A stretch of 64,000 nucleotides of DNA from Penicillus capitatus. Its lineage: Eukaryota > Chlorophyta. The notes beneath the pieces were generated by a model that did not search any database, had not been told where the DNA came from, and worked only from the letters and a program-made list of their open reading frames with translations. Below, in pieces: positions 47,667 to 59,574 of this stretch (its first letter is position 1; every line of letters starts with the position of its first letter). The translations under genes and the position numbers were made by a program. The stretch covers positions 248,001-312,000 of the forward strand of contig OZ287696.1 in the NCBI GenBank assembly GCA_965649825.1, written 5' to 3'.

Positions 47667-48704
47667 ATGCACCTCCACAAGTGGATCGGTCATCGTCTCG
47701 ACGTTGTGTGCTTCTTCGTCCACGCTTGCGAGTTCTGTGTGAACTGCCTCTTCGTTGGGCTCTGCTGTCGTCGACGATGGATCCCGTGGTGGATGCAGCT
47801 GCTCTCCTTCCTCGCGCAGATGGCCATACTGCGCCTCTACGTCATCTCTTATTTCTATTGGCATTCCTCACGGACAATGCGCCATGCACCACGCAGTTTT
47901 CAGCTCTCGTTGATTCGGGAAGCGATCTTGGTTTTCCAGGAAGGCCTCTTGGGCACCTGGCTCCTCTACTCCATCTTACATCCCTTTGCACAGATCTTCA
48001 TTCGATCCTTTGAAGTCTGTCGCCCTTGTCCAATGGCCAGAGTCAAGTATCCCGTTCTCTTTATACACGGAATCGCCTGCAATGCCGGTTACTGGTATCC
48101 CATTTTGCGCTACCTCTACCGTGCAGATGTCGATCGTCTCTATGCCATTTCGCTGGAGCCACTATACTTGGACATCCCTTCGTTTGCTCATCAAGTTGCG
48201 CTCAAAGTGGATGAGATCTTGGCGGAAACAAAGAGCCCCAAAGTGATCTTGGTGGGGCATTCGATGGGCGGATTGGTGGCCAGAGCCTATACCAAATGGC
48301 ACGGAGGAAAGAAGTGCGTCGCCAAACTGATCACACTGCAGACGCCGCATCAGGGGACCGTGGTGGCAAAGAGTTCGTTGGTTCGTCTTTTGAAAATGTC
48401 TTCTGCACGAGACATGCTTCCGGGTAATGACGCCTTTGTCTTTATTTTTGTACCGACGATGTCTTGAACAGGGAGTTCATTTCTGACGAAATTGGGATCA
48501 CCAGAAGAGAGCAACGACGGCGGGGCGATTCCTATGACATCGGTGTTTAGTTATCATGACACGCTTGTCTCTCCACAGGAGAGTTCCATCATCCATGCAC
48601 CCAACACCAGGAACATCCCGTTTGCCGGATTGGGACACTTGATGATGCCCTTTGTCCCTTACATTCACAAGTTGATTCTTCAAGAGCTCATAAGCTGCAA
48701 CTGA
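47667..48704 (+). CDS. Alpha/beta-hydrolase lipase with N-terminal membrane segments
   Basis: Exons 47667-48423 and 48472-48704 give 329 residues. The N-terminal 110 residues contain several hydrophobic stretches (WMQLLSFLAQMAILRLYVIS; LGTWLLYSILHPFAQIFI). The hydrolase core begins YPVLFIHGIACNAGYW, has the nucleophile elbow GHSMGGLVARAY, the helix-capping TLQTPHQGTVVA, an Asp in SVFSYHDTLVSP and the catalytic His in FAGLGHLMM. This resembles PGAP1/lipase EstA-like enzymes acting on membrane lipids or GPI anchors. Substrate not determinable. Confidence 0.82.
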
Positions 48705-48923
48705 TTCTTTAACTGCATTATTGAACATTAGAATAGCAGATATGCATTTTTGGGTGGTCTTTGGCTGGATGATTGAGGAGGATGTAGATGTGAGTAGCCG
48801 GTGCGCGTACCGACATGACAGTCCTGTGTGTAAGTGGGTTGCGTCTGCGTCTCCATAACCACCCGTCTTTGTCGCGTGAACCCCATCTACACTCCCTTTC
48901 ACCTTCGCTCTCCAAACACAGAC

Positions 48924-49974
48924 ATGTCGGGCGTGGACAAAGCAACCTTCGGTGTCAAAGTGCGAGAGAGCGTGGACAAAGCGACGGTCGTGGCCAAAGG
49001 CGGCGTGTGTCTCTTCAGGTCGGATTGGCCCAGATGCTCAAGGGCGGTGTCATCATGGATGTCACCAACGTCGAGCAAGCCCGCATCGCAGAGGAAGCGG
49101 GAGCGTGTGCTGTCATGGCATTGGAACGCGTCCCTGCAGACATCCGCAAGGATGGTGGTGTGGCCCGAATGACGGATCCCCTCGTTATCCAGGAAATCAA
49201 AGCAGCTGTGACGATCCCCGTCATGGCAAAGGCACGCATCGGCCACTTTGTTGAAGCGCAGATATTGGAAGCTCTCGAAGTGGACTACGTCGATGAATCA
49301 GAGGTCGCAGTGCTTGTCATACTCGACGGATCTGCTGATCCACTGTCTCTCAGGTTCTCACGCTGGCGGACGAGGCCAATCACATCAACAAACACAATTT
49401 CAGAGTCCCCTTTGTCTGCGGATGTCGCGATCTCGGCGAAGCGCTGCGTCGCATTTCGGAGGGCGCCGCTATGATCCGCACAAAAGTGAGAAATCTCTGA
49501 GTCTTTTCGCAGCCGGTCGGTCTCACGCGGTGATGACAGGGCGAAGCCGGAACGGGTGATGTTGTCGAGGCCGTTCGCCATTGCCGTGCCGTTCTTGGCG
49601 AGATCCGCCGTTTGCAGTCCATGGATGACGACGAGCTTTACGTCTATGCCAAAGAGATTCGGGCGCCCATTGAATTGGTGCGTCAGACCAAGCACCTCGG
49701 TCGACTGCCCGTCGTCAATTTCGCAGCTGGTGGTGTTGCCACACCCGCCGACGCCGCTCTGATGATGCAACTCGGTGTGGATGGCGTCTTCGTTGGATCC
49801 GGCATCTTCAAATCTGGAAATCCAAAAAAACGCGCCCAGGCCATTGTTCAGGCCGTCACACATTATAACGATCCTAAAGTACTGGCTGACGTCTCCAAGG
49901 GACTCGGCGAGGCAATGGTCGGCATCAACTGCAAAGGACCCGGATTCGAAAGCTACGCCACGCGTTCTGAGTAA
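48924..49974 (+). CDS. PDX1: Pyridoxal 5'-phosphate synthase PDX1 subunit (PdxS/SNZ)
   Basis: Synthase subunit of the DXP-independent vitamin B6 pathway; makes PLP from ribose-5-P, glyceraldehyde-3-P and ammonia supplied by PDX2. Exons 48924-48959, 49019-49303, 49354-49485 and 49540-49974 give 295 residues. Family motifs: [131 protein letters not shown]. The catalytic lysines of MAKAR and MIRTK are present. The 5' exon is only 12 codons; an ORF scan misreads it. PLP feeds the P protein also encoded here. Confidence 0.97.
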
Positions 49975-50073
49975 CCCTCATCCCTTTTTGCACCTGTCGT
50001 CGAATTGAATAGCGATGACGACGTTGAAAACAACGACGATTCTTTAAAACTCTTCAGATTCCTTGACGCGCAG

Positions 50074-50835
50074 ATGACGTCAACGCCAATGCTATCCTCG
50101 TCGTATGCCATGCTTGCCTGTGCCCTCGTGTCGAACGACGTTTCTGCGTCCGCCGCGTCGTCTTCTCCACGGATGTCGTATCTCGCGCCTTCATATGAAC
50201 CTCCTCTCGCTGAAGATGGTCGTCCTGCATTTTGGCTCGTTTTCTTTGAATCCGTCGCCATTGGGTTCATCGGGACTTTCTTTCTCGTGTTCTTTGTGAT
50301 CACCGTCGCCTGTCTGTGCAGGTCACTAGCAGCAAGCCATTTTGGACACAGCAAACGCTCTTTGTCTAGAGGATGCTGCTTGATCTTCAGAGAACGCGAG
50401 AGACACCCTACACCGATTCCGACATCGGGTGGCGACGAACCGGTCCACTACATGACACAAACCCCGATGACCACGTGGGCCATTGGCAATTCAAATGATC
50501 CAAGCGCGATATCCTCCGGATCGCTTTCGATACCGAATGACGACGAAGCCGTCCACATCACGACACAAACGCTGACGCCGATACGAGATGCTGACAAAGA
50601 CATTCACCTCGTCCTTAATCCAGGCAGCGCGATTACGCCACGAATCGCTGACGGAGGCAGCAGATATGTTCGTAGGCGACCTGCCAACCTGCTTGGCTGT
50701 GAAAGAACAAGAATGAATAAAATATTTGGCATTAATGCAATAGTTGCACGAGGCAAGCTGCTATTCTTCTGTACGCGACATTGCTCTTCAAAAATTGTTT
50801 CCGTTGTGACACCGAGTTTAAATCGTGAGGGATAA
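50074..50835 (+). CDS. Hypothetical single-span membrane protein
   Basis: An open frame with first ATG at 50074 (MTSTPMLSSSYAMLACALVS). A Ser/Pro-rich N-terminal part is followed by one strong membrane helix (FWLVFFESVAIGFIGTFFLVF), a basic stretch (KRSLSRG) and a polar tail holding an imperfect repeat, EPVHYMTQTPM and EAVHITTQTLTP. The last 40 codons may be 3' UTR if an intron is missed. No family recognised. It ends 50 bp before the epsin start. Confidence 0.5.
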   Translation: MTSTPMLSSSYAMLACALVSNDVSASAASSSPRMSYLAPSYEPPLAEDGRPAFWLVFFESVAIGFIGTFFLVFFVITVACLCRSLAASHFGHSKRSLSRGCCLIFRERERHPTPIPTSGGDEPVHYMTQTPMTTWAIGNSNDPSAISSGSLSIPNDDEAVHITTQTLTPIRDADKDIHLVLNPGSAITPRIADGGSRYVRRRPANLLGCERTRMNKIFGINAIVARGKLLFFCTRHCSSKIVSVVTPSLNREG

Positions 50836-50887
50836 TCTATCTGTCGACTGTGAATTGCGTTTACGGGACGCGTCAGGATTCGAGGTT

Positions 50888-52542
50888 ATGGAATTTCTCA
50901 AGTGGGGACAAAAACAAGTGCGACAGTTCGCGCTGAACCTAACAGAGACGGAGATACGCGTCGAAGAAGCGACGAATAATGATCCTTGGGGTCCACACGG
51001 AGGAGAAATGGCGAGAATTGCCGAGGAAGCCACGGACCCCGAGAAGTACCGCGAAATCATGACGGTCATCGCTCGTCGTCTGACGGAAAGCGGAGACAAT
51101 TGGCGCCACATCTACAAGGCATTGCTGTTATTAGAATACTTGGCCCGGCATGGACCTAGCAAAGTTGCCCGAGACACACAGGCCAACTCCACTGTCCTCC
51201 GTGAGCTACAGGTATGGCCTTAATGCAGACAGAAGTGGTTTTTGATACAATAAGAGATGTAGAGCTATGAATACACTGACAAAAATGGACGCGATCAGGG
51301 AATCAATGTGCGCAATCGATCGAAGGAGCTGTTGGCATTGGTCTCCGATTCGGCAAGACTGGCAGAGGCACGAGAGATCGCAAGGAAGAACAGAGATAAA
51401 TTCAGTGGAACAGCAAAAGGAGAGGCACGATACCGTGCACCATCACCATCTTCTCCACCTCCTGCCACTGCCTACAATCAATCACTGCCGAAACGCGTGG
51501 TGTACGAAGAGAAAGGGGAGGAAGAGTCGGAAGATCCATTTGAAGCAACGAGAAAGCGAATAGAGAGATTGAAGGCGGATGAAAAGGAAAAGACATCGAC
51601 GATTCGAGTGAGCTTGCCACAACATCAGCTCCAACAGAAGAAGGAACCAAAGAGACTGTCACAAGTGAAAGTGAATCCCAAAATTGCAGCGACGCTCCTG
51701 AAGCCACAGAATACTGTGCCTGCTGCGAAACCGACTGTTGAAACGAATGAAACACGAGGGTCTGAAGATTTGTTGGGGGATCTGGCAGATGAGACGACTC
51801 CTCCTGCTGTACCGACCGCGTCTGTGGTGCCATTGGAAGAGGTTAAGCACAATGCGGATGATCTTTTTGATCCTTTTGCTGTCTCTGTGCCCGTTGCTTC
51901 GCCAAAGGCTCCTCCGACGTTCGAGAAAGTCGAAAGCAATGACTGGGCAGATTTCAGTGCAGCTCAAGCAAAACCTGCGCCTGCTGAGATTCCGCTGAAT
52001 GACCTACTGGCAGAAAGTCTGGCATTTCTCTCTTTGTCATTTTATGCACTGACGATGTTGGTGGTGTAGATGGACAAACACAGACACCAGTGGTTTTGAC
52101 TGGAACGGCACCAGCACCTACACCTATACCGGCACCTGCGATCCCTGCCCCGGCACCGGTCCCTGTCACATCAAAACGCGCCAACGCAGATCCCTTTGCC
52201 AATCTCTGTCCCACAGGGCAAAAACCTGTTCAGGTGCCGATGGGGAGCAGCAAGATAAAATCAGCATCTCATGCCACCCAACAGCCTCCTGGTCCACAGA
52301 ATGCAGTGCAGCAAGGTCTGGTTACGGATGCGCATACCTCATGGACAACACAAAAGCTGCCTCAGCAATTCGGAGTGCAGCCAGGAGTCGGAGTTCAGCT
52401 AAACGGGATCGGCCAGATGGGAATACCAACCATGTCGACGATGCGTTCACCACAAAGCGTCCCGATGAATCCATCAGCGACGCTACCAGCACAACGCGCA
52501 GCTGTGCCAAAAGAGGATCCCTTTGCAAATCTGGGCTTCTGA
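50888..52542 (+). CDS. Epsin-like ENTH-domain endocytic adaptor (516 aa)
   Basis: Exons 50888-51211, 51263-52016 and 52070-52542. The N-terminal ENTH domain binds phosphoinositides: TETEIRVEEATNNDPWGPHG, YREIMTVIARRL, WRHIYKALLLLEYLARHG, then FEYTD-like YEYTDKNGRDQGINVRNRSKEL. The rest is disordered with AP-2/clathrin-binding motifs: DPFEATRKR, LFDPFAV, DPFANLC and a C-terminal DPFANLGF, plus DLLGDL (clathrin box-like). No ubiquitin-interacting motif was noticed. Role: clathrin-mediated trafficking at plasma membrane or Golgi. Confidence 0.92.
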
Positions 52543-52757
52543 AAATGCTATTCATATATGTCATGAATTTGTCTTTCGCTTTCAAGAATCAACCTCGTCC
52601 GTCTTGGTGCGCCAAGACACAGATGACGTGCTGCACTGTAACTACATCATTAAACCAGGAAACCTGCCTGTACACTCTCTCATTTGCTTCCCGCAATTTC
52701 TATTACAGACGATAAATGTCATGCCAATACATGGTTGGCAGATACATGCATCACAGA

Positions 52758-53488
52758 TCAGTTTTTTTGGATGGCTTCGATGGCCTCGTCCGAGATCTCT
52801 TCTTCGGAATCCGAATGATCTGGCGCTGAATACTTTCTGCGCTTCGTGGAATCCACAATTATCGTAACAGGTCCATCGTTTTCGAGCTTCACATTCATCA
52901 TAGCTCCGAATAGGCCGTCCTTGATTCGATAGGCATGATAAGACTTTTTCGTCATATCCACTAATTCGCCATACATACTCCTGGCCTACACCAAATCTTC
53001 ATCCTCATCTGGAACAGTGATGTGACCTGCCTTCTCAACGGGCATGGCTTGAGAGAAATCTGGCTTATTTCCTTTCAGGCGACCGTATAGAGTGAACTGA
53101 CTCACCATCAAGACTTCATATCCCATTTTTCGCACCTTCACATGATCACCGATTCAACGAATGGCAACGAAAGAATGTCTGCCGAACATCGAATTGCCAG
53201 GAACTGCCATCGGATTTGGGCCACAATCGCGTTCCCAAGATTTTTCGACAGCTACAGTCACCATAACACATCGCACAGATCCACGATGCCATGCAACGCC
53301 ACCACACATGAATTCGGCATCGAGCATCGTGTCTGTTCCTTTCAGTCCGATGAGACATAGCAGACCTGGTCCGATGCTCGACACGATATTACCATCCACC
53401 TGATGAATGTCCCCCTCTCACACTAGACAGAGATATAGATCCCTGCCTCGACACTCGCCGAGCGGACACGTTGCAGAACAGCCCGCAT
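52758..53488 (-). CDS. DTD1: D-aminoacyl-tRNA deacylase (DTD)
   Basis: Removes D-amino acids (and glycine) mischarged to tRNA. Exons join as [117 protein letters not shown]. Active-site motifs SQFTLY and NxGPVT (NDGPVT) are present. The C-terminus has an acidic extension (HSDSEEEISDEAIEA). Two of its introns need GC donors: 53400-53446 (GAG|GCAGGG) and 52986-53030 (AAG|GCAGGT). With GT alternatives the conserved joins are lost. Confidence 0.94.
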
Positions 53489-53676
53489 GGCAAACGGTCG
53501 GACAAGACGTCTTTCTCGTTTAGCAGTGCCCTTGACGGACGGAAATGTGAAAGGGCAACTCGCACTGCTATGATGCTTAACACAGAATGCCGGACACATC
53601 CGTCGCATCAAATGTCCCGCCGCGGCTCATTTACAGCCGCCTTTTATTCGCCATTGCGTACCGTCTCTGTCTTCCA

Positions 53677-54336
53677 ATGTCTAAGTTCCTCGCGCTCTTC
53701 CTCATTGTCTGCGCCGTCGCTGCCCATTGCGACGCAGCCTCGGTTCCAGGATTCTTCCCTCGCAACGGTAACGACGCCCTCTGATTTTTGCGGCGACACA
53801 CATGCACTTCTCTGTAGGACCGTCGAGTTGCAGCTTTAACGTATCGGCACTGTTTACTCCATGCATTGCATGCTCTTTCTCTAGGTCGGCTTCAAATATG
53901 ATTCCTCTCAGCTCTTCTCGACGAAACAATTGGAAACAGAACTGAGGAGCCTTCTATCGGAGACCTACGATGAAATCAAAAGCTGCGGCACCAAACTGTA
54001 CGTCGTCGAGCATTTCTTTACTTCGCATCCTCCTACCTCTGTCATTGTAGCTTCGATACCAGCAGTTGCTATATGACCATTGTGCATGGCGTCATGGACA
54101 GATCATGTGCCATTTCGATGCTCTTGATCTGTCGCACGGAAAAGGGTGCCAGTTTCGATTCCTGTTCCGATTTGGATGCAGCGAAGATCAAAGGCACGAC
54201 ATTGGAAATCTCCGTAAGTCTCTTCTGCCACAGGCAACTGTATTCTACGTGCATATCCTTGCAGGACAAGGTCGAGGCAACGATCACATCCCTTTCCATT
54301 CAAGACTACGGACATACCGACCTCGTCGTTGTTTAG
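53677..54336 (+). CDS. Small secreted cysteine-containing protein, paralog B (about 150 aa)
   Basis: Exons 53677-53767, 53818-53834, a third from 53886 to about 54000, a fourth from about 54051 to 54210 and a last to 54336 join in frame. Signal peptide MSKFLALFLIVCAVAAHCDA. The mature protein contains CSFNVGFKYDSSQLFSTKQL, KSCGTKLFDTSSCYM, DRSCAISMLLICRT and a C-terminal acidic/hydrophobic segment ending DLVVV. It is paralogous to the gene at 1-528, with the same intron positions. It shows the complete structure: the part missing from paralog A is DLDAAKIKGTTLEIS plus a last exon of about 25 codons. Family unknown. Confidence 0.75.
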
Positions 54337-54584
54337 ACGAAGCTGCCGTCACATCGTCTGAATGGACAGCCAAGACAGAATCTTAGATTTTCTTCCCCTG
54401 TTGATGGAGAGCCGCCCTTCAATTTCAACCATTCCTCAACTCTTTGTTTCGCTACCGCATGCTTTTGCTTTCTCTTGACGACATTAGATGAAGTTTCACA
54501 CACCAACCATCCCAATATGTGGACGATGCATTTTTGGAAGGAGAGTTTAATGGGCTGAAATGACGCGCGATTTGACGAGACGCG

Positions 54585-57177
54585 ATGAAAAGTGTGTGGG
54601 AAAATCAGAGACACTATGGCGTTGCAGGATGGCTTGGACCAGCGCCATTCGAAAGAAAACAATGGACCGATGCCGAAGGGCAGCCCGTTGCCGTAGAACA
54701 GGCAAGGCTTCCGCCACATGACATCCACTGGACACCTGTCCTCACTGGTGTGCTCGTCCATCGAACGCATACGATGCGAGGACCTTTGGGCTCTGCTTGC
54801 ATCCAGATCTGACGGATGGAGAGGGATGGATATATGGCACATCTTTTGAACACATTCCGCGCTCCAGACCAGGAGGCCGCGCTTGCAAACGTGCGACGGA
54901 TCGCGTACGTCAACGTCAGTGGCAATTTACTGAAAAGGTTGGACGTGGTTTCCAAATCGCATGTTAAGGAAAAGAGGTCTGACCTGACAGGCAGAACGCA
55001 ACGCTCGGTCTTTTCATGCATCCGGTCGCAATGGACGACCTGTCGATGTTCAGAGGTCAGCAATGGTCTCTATGGATGTCAGTGATTGAATGTTGTATAT
55101 AGGGGACTACAACAATTCATGTTCTTCCTCACAGGTCTGTGCTGTTATACACAACCATACGTGACTGTCTCAAACACCTGGATTTGTGGATGTAGAGATA
55201 CAATTGAGAAAAAAGCTGTGGGAGTATCTACCATGGGATCCCATCGCCTGGCTGCTCGTTCATGCTGAGCATCAAGAGTATCTAAGGTATCTCTTTCATC
55301 TGGTGGCAGAAGAGTGTGAGATGTGACTTACTCTGTCTGGCCAGTTCCTTCGAATCCTTACAGCTTCGTTTGAATGAATGTGTGACCCAACGATCCGATG
55401 ACGCAGTGGAAGATCTGCTGACCAGTCTTTCTATGGGTGCGACAATCTCGCGTGCAGCCTATGGCTATGCCATGGCAGCCGGTCATCTAAACACCATCGA
55501 AAATTTCATCGCTATGCACACCATCCATGCCCAATAGTATGACAATTGTCAATGAAGCGACAGAGATGGCTGAGATTGCAGGTGGTGAGCAGTTTCGATC
55601 CGGTAGCAGGCGCGTCGATCGATGCCAACCTCGAAGCGGTACGACAGTTTACTGGATTTGCAAAGGAAGACATTATCATGTCCGACTGGAGCAACAGAGA
55701 ATTCCAACCGTGCCACTTTTTGGCCAAAGATGCACGGCATCAATCCATTGTCTTGGCGATTCGGGGCTCCATGGAAATGGGCGATTTGGTGACAGACATC
55801 TCGGGCGCTCCACTGACAGTCAACATTGGCGGCGTTTCTGGAAAAGTACACGAAGGTCTGGTCACACTCTTGTCACACAGTTGACGATCAATTTGCTTCT
55901 CATTCTCAGGATCGATGGCGGCTGCCATCTATGTGCAGTGCAAGACAGCCCCCTTTCTTCAAGATCTCTTTAAAAAGCATCCAGGATGGTCACTCTTCAT
56001 TACGGGCCACTCGATCGGAGGAGGAGTGGCCGCCTTGTTGGCATTAATTCTTAAGTTTGAAAACACACTGCCTGCCACTGTCGGCTCTCTTCGTTGCGTC
56101 GCCATCGGCTCCGCTGCAGGTGCGCCCAAAACACTCCAAACAACGTATACATCCATTTCCTGCAGTCATGTCTGAAAACCTGGCAGAGTTCTGCAAAGAC
56201 TTTGTGACAACCCTGGTATTCCGTTACGATGTTGTACCTCGTCTCAGTGCCTACAGCATCGAATCCATGATGGTGGAGCTCGCAAATGCCAGTCCAGCTA
56301 AGAAAACAGTGGATACCATCGTGCAGCACGCCACATCTGCGATACAGTCTATCAAGCAAAAATTTGTTCAACTCACAGGATCGATGGAGAAGGACGTCAC
56401 CAAGAATGTCGTTGCCGATCTCAGATGGACACAGCAACTTGCAGAAGACAGTGATGTCGTTGCCCGTGCGCTTCGTGATGTTGAAGAAGCTTTCAAGACA
56501 GGAAATGCAGCAGCAGCATCTGGAGCCTCGCCACTATCGGGTTCACCTTCTCAGGCAACGGCCGCTGTCCAACAGGCAAATCGATCTTTCAGTCCACTCT
56601 TTCCTCCCGGTCGTGTTCTGTGGCTCTTCGGATCTAACTTGATCGATCTGGATCAAACAAACAATTCCGCAGCCATTGGTCGCCAAGATCCGTGGTGGGA
56701 GCAACTACAGACCTGGTCCAAAGAGAAGATCATTTCCTTTCAGAAAAATGTACCGGTCCATGACGACGCCAACACACAGAAGAGTCTTCAATATCCTCTA
56801 CCCTTGCTGATTCCGACGTAGAGCATGTTGCAGGTATAAGTGCCAAGGTTGCCAGCGACATGTCGTGGCTTCGAGAGTGGCTGGACTACTATCACACATC
56901 GTCCAAAGAGTGAGATCTTCTACCCTCTCAAACATTCCACAGTAGCAGCGCCTGTGACTCTTGCAGAATGGAAGTGCCAAAGGATAAGGCGGCTGCTGTC
57001 TCTGACACACCGCGTGCCGAAGCTGTGCTGATCGAGGCCGAGAGAAAGAGCTTCAGCCGTTTGCTTATACATCCCTTAATGATGCAGGATCACCTTCCGC
57101 GATCGTACGTCGAGTCGATTCATCGACTGCAATTCCACCGTCGCAATCGTCAGGAGACCACAGATCCAACCTTGTAA
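54585..57177 (+). CDS. DysF-domain diacylglycerol lipase (class 3 lipase) fusion
   Basis: About ten exons join in frame to one protein of roughly 730 residues. N-terminus: both halves of a DysF (ferlin/peroxin/TECPR1-type) module, SVWENQRHYGVAGWLGPAPF...KQWTD and EGWIYGTSFEHIPRSRPGG...VRQRQWQF. Then an amphipathic linker (LWEYLPWDPIAWLLVHA) and a class-3 lipase like sn1-specific DAG lipases: SRAAYGYAMAAGH, SIVLAIRGSMEMGDLVTDIS, GKVHEG-SMAAA, nucleophile GHSIGGGVAALLAL, CVAIGSAA, MSENLAEFCKDFVTTLV, DVVPRLS, LFPPGRVLWLFGSN. The C-terminal ERKSFSRLLIHPLMMQDHLP matches the DAGL tail with its catalytic His region. Probably membrane-associated lipid hydrolase. The DysF fusion is uncommon as far as I know. 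Confidence 0.83.
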
Positions 57178-57422
57178 AGCTTCATGCGCGTTCTCCGAGA
57201 TTTGCGCATCCCGGATCTGCGACGTGAGACGGATCGTGGGATCCCTCGTATAGGGGTTCCTCGCATTCGGTCAATCGTCGCACCAAGGGTTCATTTTCTT
57301 CGTAACGTTCATAACTTTGCGGCAACGACGGCATCGTTCGCCGTCTTTCCCGACGAAAGGTGTGTGCCATTCTAAAAGGACCATCGGTAGAGAGTACAGA
57401 AGCGGGTTTCAGATTTGCAGCT

Positions 57423-58847
57423 ATGAGTCTTCGGAAGTTGTGGAGATGGACACAAAAGCCTTTCTGGTTTTTGACAAAACAAAAGAAGAGAGATAGTGAC
57501 CGCGTGACGCCAAAGAAGACAGATGAACCTGAAAAGCCTCTCTCACCCGAACAACAGAAGAAACTTGACGAAATGGTGCGATCTCTCCCCGCATGAGTGA
57601 TGAGCATTTCTGTCGTCTATTTGCATCAGATGTACTGGTATGATCAAAGTCAGAGGAAATTTAATCTGGACGGACGCGAGATGCCGCTTTTTCAGGCCAT
57701 AGAGAAGATGCACGAGAAGATGTCGGCGAATGAACGATCCGTAAACGTCGATACACTTGAAGAGCTGAAGAAGAGCTACACGTATTGGCCAACATTTTTC
57801 TTCTGGTGAGTTCATATGGGGATGATGATGATGCTGCTGCTTTACAGAATGGAAGAGTTGTTGACATTCTTGCCGGCGAACTATTTCCGACGCGATGCTC
57901 CGAAGCAGCAGCTGTCGACAGCGGACGAAAGAAAACTGGAACTGACAAGGATAACGGGCGGCGTGTGTGACAAAGGGTTCTGGGGTGGAAGCGAATATGC
58001 ATTTGGTATCTTTGCCAGGACGAATGTCCTTCGAGAGCGTCTGCAAAACTGGAAAAGAGTTTCTGTCGCCGATGTACCTATCCCTCACTCCTGTCCTCTC
58101 CACTTGCCGATGTCTTGTGTTTATTAGGCGTACAAGAATCCTCACCTGTTGCTGGACATAATCCGTCACTGTTCTGATATGGAGCTGACACTCATGGTCG
58201 TCCCTCGCAAGAAACTGTCGATTCGCAAACTCCAATGGTTGACTCATGCATAACGGATCAAAACTCAAAGCGTGCTGTCTAGGGAGTATAGACAACGACT
58301 TATGAGTACCTTGAGAAGTTGGCACGCCGAACAAGATAAGGAACTCTTACTGGGAGTGCAGTACCTCATCAGAATGTTCGATACGGATCGCCTTATGGGA
58401 AATGTGAAATGGGTGAGAGGCACAAGGATTCTGCCAGATACGCAGCTCATTTTCACGACAAAAGAAAAGAGTATGCTCTCAGTCGAGGTGATCAATCCTG
58501 GGATGCTCAAAGATCAGGAGACATGTTTCCTCGGCTTAAACCACGAAAAGCTCGTCACCCATTGCGTTTTCGACCAGTTTTTGGGTGCTCATCCGATTGA
58601 TCGCAAAGCGAAGGAGCTGTTCGTGCGCAATCTCAAACGGATTCTCTATGGCAGCGAACTCGATCCCGATGGCGATGACTATCGCTATGAGATAGCGTTT
58701 CACAAAGCGAAAGAGTACGCAATGCAACGCCGCATTGAAGAACGCATGAAGCATTTCGTCACAAAAAAGCCTCTGACTGAATTAACACCCATTCCCACTC
58801 GCGAGGATAAGGATATCGTAAATCAATTCATGCCAATCATAAATTGA
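57423..58847 (+). CDS. Hypothetical protein, possibly organellar
   Basis: Exons 57423-57575, 57630-57781 and one from 57848 join in frame (MSLRKLWRWTQKPFWFLTKQ ... LKKSY-T-MEELLTFLPANYFRRDAP). After one less certain junction come SGVEANMHLVSLPGRMSF, then a 34-nt intron, AYKNPHLLLDIIRHCSDMEL and a last exon with REYRQRLMSTLRSWHAEQDK to IVNQFMPIIN and TGA at 58845. Soluble, charged, about 400 residues. The Trp/Arg/Lys-rich start could target mitochondria. No family recognised. Its last 25 bases overlap the end of the convergent V-ATPase F gene. Confidence 0.55.
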
Positions 58848-59237
58848 ACGCGTGCAAGAATAGAGTCTTGTGTTGGGTCGTAAGGACAGTCTTTGCTGGG
58901 GACTTCGAGTGTGGCAGGGACCGGTTTTGTGTTGGCATTGATAACATTGCGGATCATGTTGGCGATGTACTGGTTTATGAGAATGACTGCCACGTCGTCC
59001 CGCGCAGCAAACTCCTTGTAGGCTGATTCGATCTGCTTCGTTGTGGTCTTGGCGTCCACGACGAGGAAGTTGGATTTGCGACGAATATCAAGGTGACCTG
59101 CACAAACAAACATCGAACGGAGAAGCCACGAGGTGAGAGCACGCACCGATGCCTGCCAGGAGCAAACCGGTAACTGTGTCCTCATCGCCTATCACGGCGA
59201 GTACAGCGCCATCAACGTTTGCAGCAGTGGTAGCCAT
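58823..59237 (-). CDS. VMA7: V-type proton ATPase subunit F
   Basis: Central-stalk subunit of the V1 sector that links catalysis to proton pumping in vacuoles and endosomes. Exons 59147-59237 and 58823-59097 give 121 residues, standard length. Motifs: VLAVIGDEDTVTGLLLAGIGH, NFLVVDAKTTTKQIESAYKEF, DDVAVILINQYIANMIRNVI, PATLEVPSKDCPYDPTQDSIL. The 49-nt intron is GT-AG. The stop codon lies inside the convergent gene, giving a 25-bp coding overlap. Confidence 0.96.
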
Positions 59238-59574
59238 TGGAGACACAGAAAGGCCGTTTGAGCGACAATGAACGGTCGAGACAGGGAATGATAGTCACAT
59301 CATCGATCTGCTCGCATCTTAGCAGCAACCTCTCTAGTATCTCATCATCTGACACGACCGCACTCTTCTTGCTATAAGCTCTCTCCGTCATCTTGACGAA
59401 CAGGGTAGGGCTGTCACAAAGAAACTGCCAAGGGGCAAGAGGATCAATCCTGATGCGCTGACACAACATACTTCAGTCGTAGCTTCTGCGTAGCAAACGA
59501 CAAATCTTTCCGTCTACATTTCTATATGACGATAGAGCAATGGACGCTACAAGGACTGTTTTGAGAAGTGCCAT
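59212..59574 (-). other. Possible small secreted protein gene upstream of VMA7
   Basis: Minus-strand segments MALLKTVLVASIALSS (signal-like, from 59574) and CQRIRIDPLAPWQFLCDSP to DEILERLLLRCEQIDD (59470-59290) have reasonable codon use but I could not find a consistent splice between them. It overlaps the presumed 5' region of VMA7. Confidence 0.25.

Noticed and set aside
53435-53460. Extra GIYIS insertion in DTD via a 29-nt GT intron
   Set aside because: The 47-nt GC-AG intron gives the canonical SVEVDGNIV without an insertion, and 29 nt is near the lower size limit here.
57780-57850. Possible selenocysteine UGA after TYWPTFFF
   Set aside because: A GT-AG intron starting at 57782 removes the UGA and gives an unbroken frame, so no recoding is needed.
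57543-58334. 264-codon minus-strand ORF
   Set aside because: Lies antisense to exons that splice in frame on the plus strand and has no family signature.
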